From Conidiobolus incongruus B7586 (lineage: Eukaryota > Entomophthoromycota > Entomophthoromycetes > Entomophthorales > Conidiobolaceae): a stretch of DNA of 24,283 bases. This document shows positions 20,331 to 24,283 of the stretch, piece by piece. The notes under the pieces are model-generated. The model worked only from the letters and a program-made list of their open reading frames with translations. It ran no database searches and was not told where the DNA came from. The DNA lies in contig JNEM01010857.1 of the NCBI GenBank assembly GCA_000697335.1, positions 1 through 24,283 on the forward strand. Direction: 5' to 3'. The translations under genes and the position numbers were made by a program. The stretch's first letter is position 1. The number at the start of each line of letters is the position of its first letter.

Positions 20331-21554
20331 TTAGGAATTGGGCCTAAATACCTATAAAGTTGATATAAATTTTCAAGGTAACACTTTAAATCAAATTATT
20401 AATTATTTAATTATGCATCTATAATTTTTAATTTAATTAACATTTCATTATCTCTTTTTTATTTACTATTAACTTAATACTTTTCAATTTTAATTACTAT
20501 ATTTCTATATCATTCATTATTTTATTTTTATCAAAAAACTCCAATTTTGTATTGTTGATTTTAATTTTGTTAAATTAACTATTATGTTTAAGTGTAAATT
20601 ATTCAAACAAACTATAATGATAATTAAATATCCTAACTTAGGAATAGATATATTAATAATATTTTAATTTATTAATATATACCTCTTAATCTCTTTATTT
20701 AGTTGAATTAATTTAATGTCTTTTATTTTCCTTCATAAAATCTTTTTAATATTATAATTATTACTCCCTCTCTTACCAGCTATCTATTAGCTTTGCAGAT
20801 AAACCATAATTATTAATATTTTAAAAAGTATTCATAATTTGAAAACATATTTTAAATATAATTAGCCAATCTAATATTTAATAATTATTTAAAATTATTC
20901 AATATTTTAATTAAAATAAATTTATATTTTTCTTAAAACTTTTTAAATTATTAAAATATAAAATTTTAATTAATAATATATAATTTAAAAAAATAGCCTT
21001 TTATAGAATTTATTAATTAATCTTTCAAAAATTTCATAATTTTATTATATTGCCTCAATTTAGAAAAAAAGTCAAATAATTTCATTTCACTTAAAATTAA
21101 AAAGTTATGTTTTAGAACAATATTGATCGCTTTCTTAATACAAGATATGCTCAATACAATTATCACAATGATTGAAAATATTTCCAGTTTTTAATGAAAG
21201 GATAAATATATTAGCTAATATATTAACTGGCATTTAACATAATATTCATTCATTTTTATATAATATTGATCTTTTATTACTAATTGGAATATATAAACTT
21301 CTAAATCATTATAATTCAATAATATATTATGGAATAATTTGAATTTATATAAAACATAATTTATTATAGATAATGTTTACCAGTATTATCATTAATACAA
21401 TATTAATTTTAATATCCATTATATAATTATACATAGTTTTATAAATATAACATAAAATATAGTGATTTTTCATTATATACATTGTTTTAAAAAAAACAAA
21501 AAATATTTTATATATCATAGTAATTATTAATCCAAACTATTTAAATTATTAGTA
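20331..21554. other. AT-rich spacer, no gene seen
   Basis: AT-rich DNA between the tRNA-Arg gene and the mariner element. No open frame, RNA gene or element end is evident. Confidence 0.5.
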
Positions 21555-21556
21555 TG

Positions 21557-21580
21557 GAAATTAAAAAATGGCAAATTTTT
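21557..21580 (+). repeat. Left inverted terminal repeat of the mariner element
   Basis: GAAATTAAAAAATGGCAAAT and the next few T residues match the reverse complement of 22836-22859, which reads GAAATTAAGTAATGGCACAA..., with two substitutions and one indel. It lies about 160 bp before the transposase start, a usual spacing. Confidence 0.75.
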
Positions 21581-21739
21581 TAATTTCTGATCTTTCAAAC
21601 ATATTATACATTTTAAAAGATTATATATATATATAATATATAGGAAAATAAATATTTTCAAACTATATATATATATTCAATTTTAATTATTTTTTTTATT
21701 AAAATATTTTGATTTTAAAATTTACACTTAAATTTAATC

Positions 21740-22773
21740 ATGTTTAAACCAGATTGTGATTATCAAAAGGCTTTTATTTTTGTATCTTTAAAACTTAACC
21801 ATAAACCCTCTAAAATCATCTAAAACTTGCAAACAGCTTATAGAGATGGTGCTTTATCTAAAACTACCATATATCACTGGATTTGTGATTTTAAAGCTAG
21901 AAGGGACACTATTCAAAATTTACCAAAATCTAAAAGACTAATTTCTACTGTCACTCTTTTACTTACTAATAGAGTAAAAAAATATATTAAGAAATACCTT
22001 TTTATTTTTGCTAGAGAACTATCAAAGCAATTTAATATTAATTATATAAGCATGTTATATTTACTTAAGTTTAAACTTAGATTAATTAATAAAAATGCAA
22101 AATGGATATCTTATAATTTAACAAAAACCTAAAAGAAAACTAGAGTAGCTATAGCTAAACTAAACTTATTAAGGTATAACTAAAAACAAAGGTTTTTACA
22201 GCAAATACTTGTAATTGATGAATCTTAGATTCCTTTATATAATCCTTTACCTAAAAATATAACAAGATGTTGGGTTAAGCTAAATCAATCCCCTCCACAA
22301 ATTCCAATGAATAAGCACTTTAAATATAAGCAAATGTTAATTGTTATAATGGATTATAATGGTATATGGTTTTTTTATATAATACCTCAAGGAAATCAAT
22401 CAATAGTAAGTTATATATTACTTTTTTAAATAAAACAATTTTTAAATGGTGTTCTCAATATAAATTAAAGATACTTATTATTTTGCATGATAATTGCAAA
22501 ATACATAAAGTTAAAGCTGTAAAAGATTTTTTATATAAAAAAAATTGGAGGGAGTTACCACATCCAGTATATTCACCTGATTATAATCTATGTGATTATA
22601 ATTGTTTTAGACAATTAAAAAAATAGCTTGCAGGAAAAAAAATTCCTGCAAACAAATTAAATTAGTTTGTGAAACATCAAATTTCAGTCCTTAATAAAAA
22701 GAACTGTTTTTTAGGTATTAGAAGCTTACTAAAGGTATAGAAAAGAGTTATTAATAATAAAAGAGGCTATTAA
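21740..22773 (+). pseudogene. Mariner transposase, inactivated
   Basis: The reading region runs from ATG 21740 to TAA 22771 and covers about 344 codons, the usual mariner transposase length. N-terminal helix-turn-helix parts are visible (YRDGALSKTTIYHWICDF, then ARELSKQFNIN), then AKWISYNLT in place of the family's WVPHxLT. The catalytic Asp are in VIDES (codon 22217), HDNCKIH (codon 22489) and LCDYN (codon 22594). The last two are separated by exactly 34 residues, giving DD34D. YSPDYNLCDY replaces the family YSPDLAPxDY. Damage: TAA at 21821, 22130 and 22181; TAG at 22226, 22624, 22663 and 22738; one frameshift near the T run at about 22422-22428. The TAG at 22226 and that at 22738 fall where relatives usually have Trp. 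Confidence 0.88.
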
Positions 22774-22835
22774 TTTTATATTATTCATTAATTTTTATAT
22801 ATTATTTATTAATTTATTTGTTTAATTTTAATTTT

Positions 22836-22859
22836 AAAATTGTGCCATTACTTAATTTC
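22836..22859 (-). repeat. Right inverted terminal repeat of the mariner element
   Basis: Reverse-complement partner of 21557-21580, sharing GAAATTAA and AATGGCA. It lies about 60 bp beyond the transposase stop codon. Confidence 0.75.
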
Positions 22860-22862
22860 TGC

Positions 22863-24283
22863 AAAATAAATAAACTTTAAAATATAAACTATATATTTAA
22901 ATCTTAAAATCATAATTTTTTTTTATTTTTAAAGGAGTATTTTATTAAATAGAAAATTTTTATAAATAGTTAAAACAAAGAATATATAATCGATATAAAT
23001 GACAATATAAAAACTCCATATGATCTATTGATATTATTAATAAAAGTAATTTAATTTGAAAAAGAAAATATTTTTAATAATGCTATAGTATCGATATTAT
23101 TATTAAATTTTTCAAATTTCTTAAATTTAATAAAGATATAATCATTTTTATTTAACTTGATAATATACCTAAATTGACAATATATTATTATTAAAAATAA
23201 AAATTAAAAAATATTCAAAGTTTTAAATCGAATAATAATAATAGTTATTATATAATTAAATAATTTGAAAAAACAAATGTATTATGCCTGATCTTAATAT
23301 TATTATATTAATATATCTTTTGATAACTTTAAATAAATTATATTATTAATATTAATGTTATCTGAAAAAGCATGATTATTAGTAACTAATATGATTTATA
23401 AAAATACTAGTTAAATTTGAATTATTAGTTAATAATTGCTTTTTGAATATATATTTATAATTTTAATTTTTTTGTTTAACTACTTAAAAATCATCATTTT
23501 GTACTTAATATAGTTTTTTATATTTATTAATTAGATTATTTAAAAAACTCTTAAGATACTATAATAAATAAATATTTTAATCTATATCATCCAAAATATC
23601 ATCATTATATATATATGATTTTATGGATCCCTTGAATTAATCAGTTTTGAATAAAATATTAATTATGATAAGATATTTAATTAAAATTTAAATTTTAAAT
23701 ATTTTTGTATTTTAATAATATTATTATAATTATAATGGTAATAAAACCAATATATAATAGAGGGAGACTTAATATAAAAGCAATATAGCCTGTAATGTGG
23801 TATTGATAATATATCAAAATAATATTAATATAAATAAAGTTTAATTAAGTTTTGTAAATAAATAAGTCAATATTAATATATTAGGATTTATATTAGATAG
23901 TGCCAATATATTAAAATAATAGTAAAATTTAGCCTCAACCTTAAAAATAATATAAAAGATAAGAAAAAAAAATTAAAAGGAAAAAAATCTAGTTTATTAG
24001 ATAATTCAATATTATTTATTTAATTAATTTAGCTTTAAAAGTATAAATTAATTAATTAATCTATAGTTAAATAAACTATATAAAAATATATATAAGTATT
24101 TTAATAACTAGTGATTTAATAATATTTATTATTATGATATTTAAGAAAAAATTCTTTATAAATATAATTTTAAATAGATAATTACTTAAAATAATAATTG
24201 AATATTATTTTATTAATATATTAATTATAAAAAAATATTTATTTATCAGAATATTCATTTAAATATAAAAAATATTTTGGAAT
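22863..24283. other. AT-rich DNA to the window end, no gene seen
   Basis: The last 1.4 kb are AT-rich with no open frame, RNA gene or repeat that I can support. Confidence 0.5.

Larger units (their letters stand above)
21555..22862 (+). mobile_element. Decayed mariner (Tc1/mariner superfamily) DNA transposon
   Basis: A nearly full-length element of about 1.3 kb, the normal size for mariner, which moves by cut-and-paste into TA sites. Inverted ends of about 24 bp are at 21557-21580 and 22836-22859. Between them is one transposase-like reading region with mariner features, including the DD34D catalytic spacing. The outermost bases do not pair cleanly and I cannot see a certain TA duplication, so the ends are good to a few bases only. 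One frameshift and seven in-frame stops make it immobile unless helped in trans. Extent and order of all parts are kept, so it is a mutated complete copy and not a fragment. Confidence 0.85.

Noticed and set aside
21821-22738. A reassigned genetic code (TAA/TAG read as Gln) to explain the mariner stops
   Set aside because: The paralogues and the transporter all end in TAA or TAG at sensible positions and use CAA/CAG for Gln. At least two mariner TAG codons replace Trp and not Gln, and the element also has a frameshift.

Overview
The window looks like nuclear DNA of a very AT-rich fungus. By eye the non-coding DNA is only about 10-20% G+C, while the genes are about 40-50%. The signs are a five-exon transporter gene with tiny 53-60 bp introns (GTAA donors, TTTAG acceptors, one TACTAAC branch site), TATA boxes, AATAAA-type 3' ends and eukaryotic tRNA genes. 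An early-diverging (zygomycete-grade, for example Conidiobolus-like) fungus would fit, but that placement is inference.

Positions 2028-14312 hold the main feature: six intronless paralogues of a 195-residue secreted protein that I do not recognise. The order is A(+), B(-), C(-), D(+), E(+), F(+). A and B converge, C and D diverge, and D, E and F run in tandem. The protein has a signal peptide followed by a Ser/Thr/Gly/Asn/Tyr-rich chain with no Cys, no Arg and no Leu after the signal. It carries a degenerate repeat with the theme (Y/F)xN(x)QxS. Coding sequences are about 95-99% identical even at silent sites, while most flanking DNA is unalignable. This points to gene conversion bounded by the genes. 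All six share a promoter layout: an ACTCCT-type element 240-280 bp upstream, in most copies a GTGTTAAGGGGA-type element about 140-165 bp upstream, and a TATA box 71-88 bp upstream of ATG.

Positions 15135-17631 (minus) hold one spliced gene for an OPT-family (oligopeptide/metal-chelate) membrane transporter of 757 residues after splicing.

Three tRNA genes lie on the minus strand: two identical tRNA-Thr(AGU) genes at 290-361 and 19191-19262, and one tRNA-Arg(ACG) at 20259-20330.

Positions 21555-22862 hold a decayed but nearly full-length mariner DNA transposon (DD34D) with inverted terminal repeats, one frameshift and seven in-frame stops. All seven stops are TAA or TAG and fit CpA-to-TpA change. 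The rest is AT-rich intergenic DNA in which I see no gene. The paralogues and the transporter need not work together; a shared cell-surface role is only a guess.
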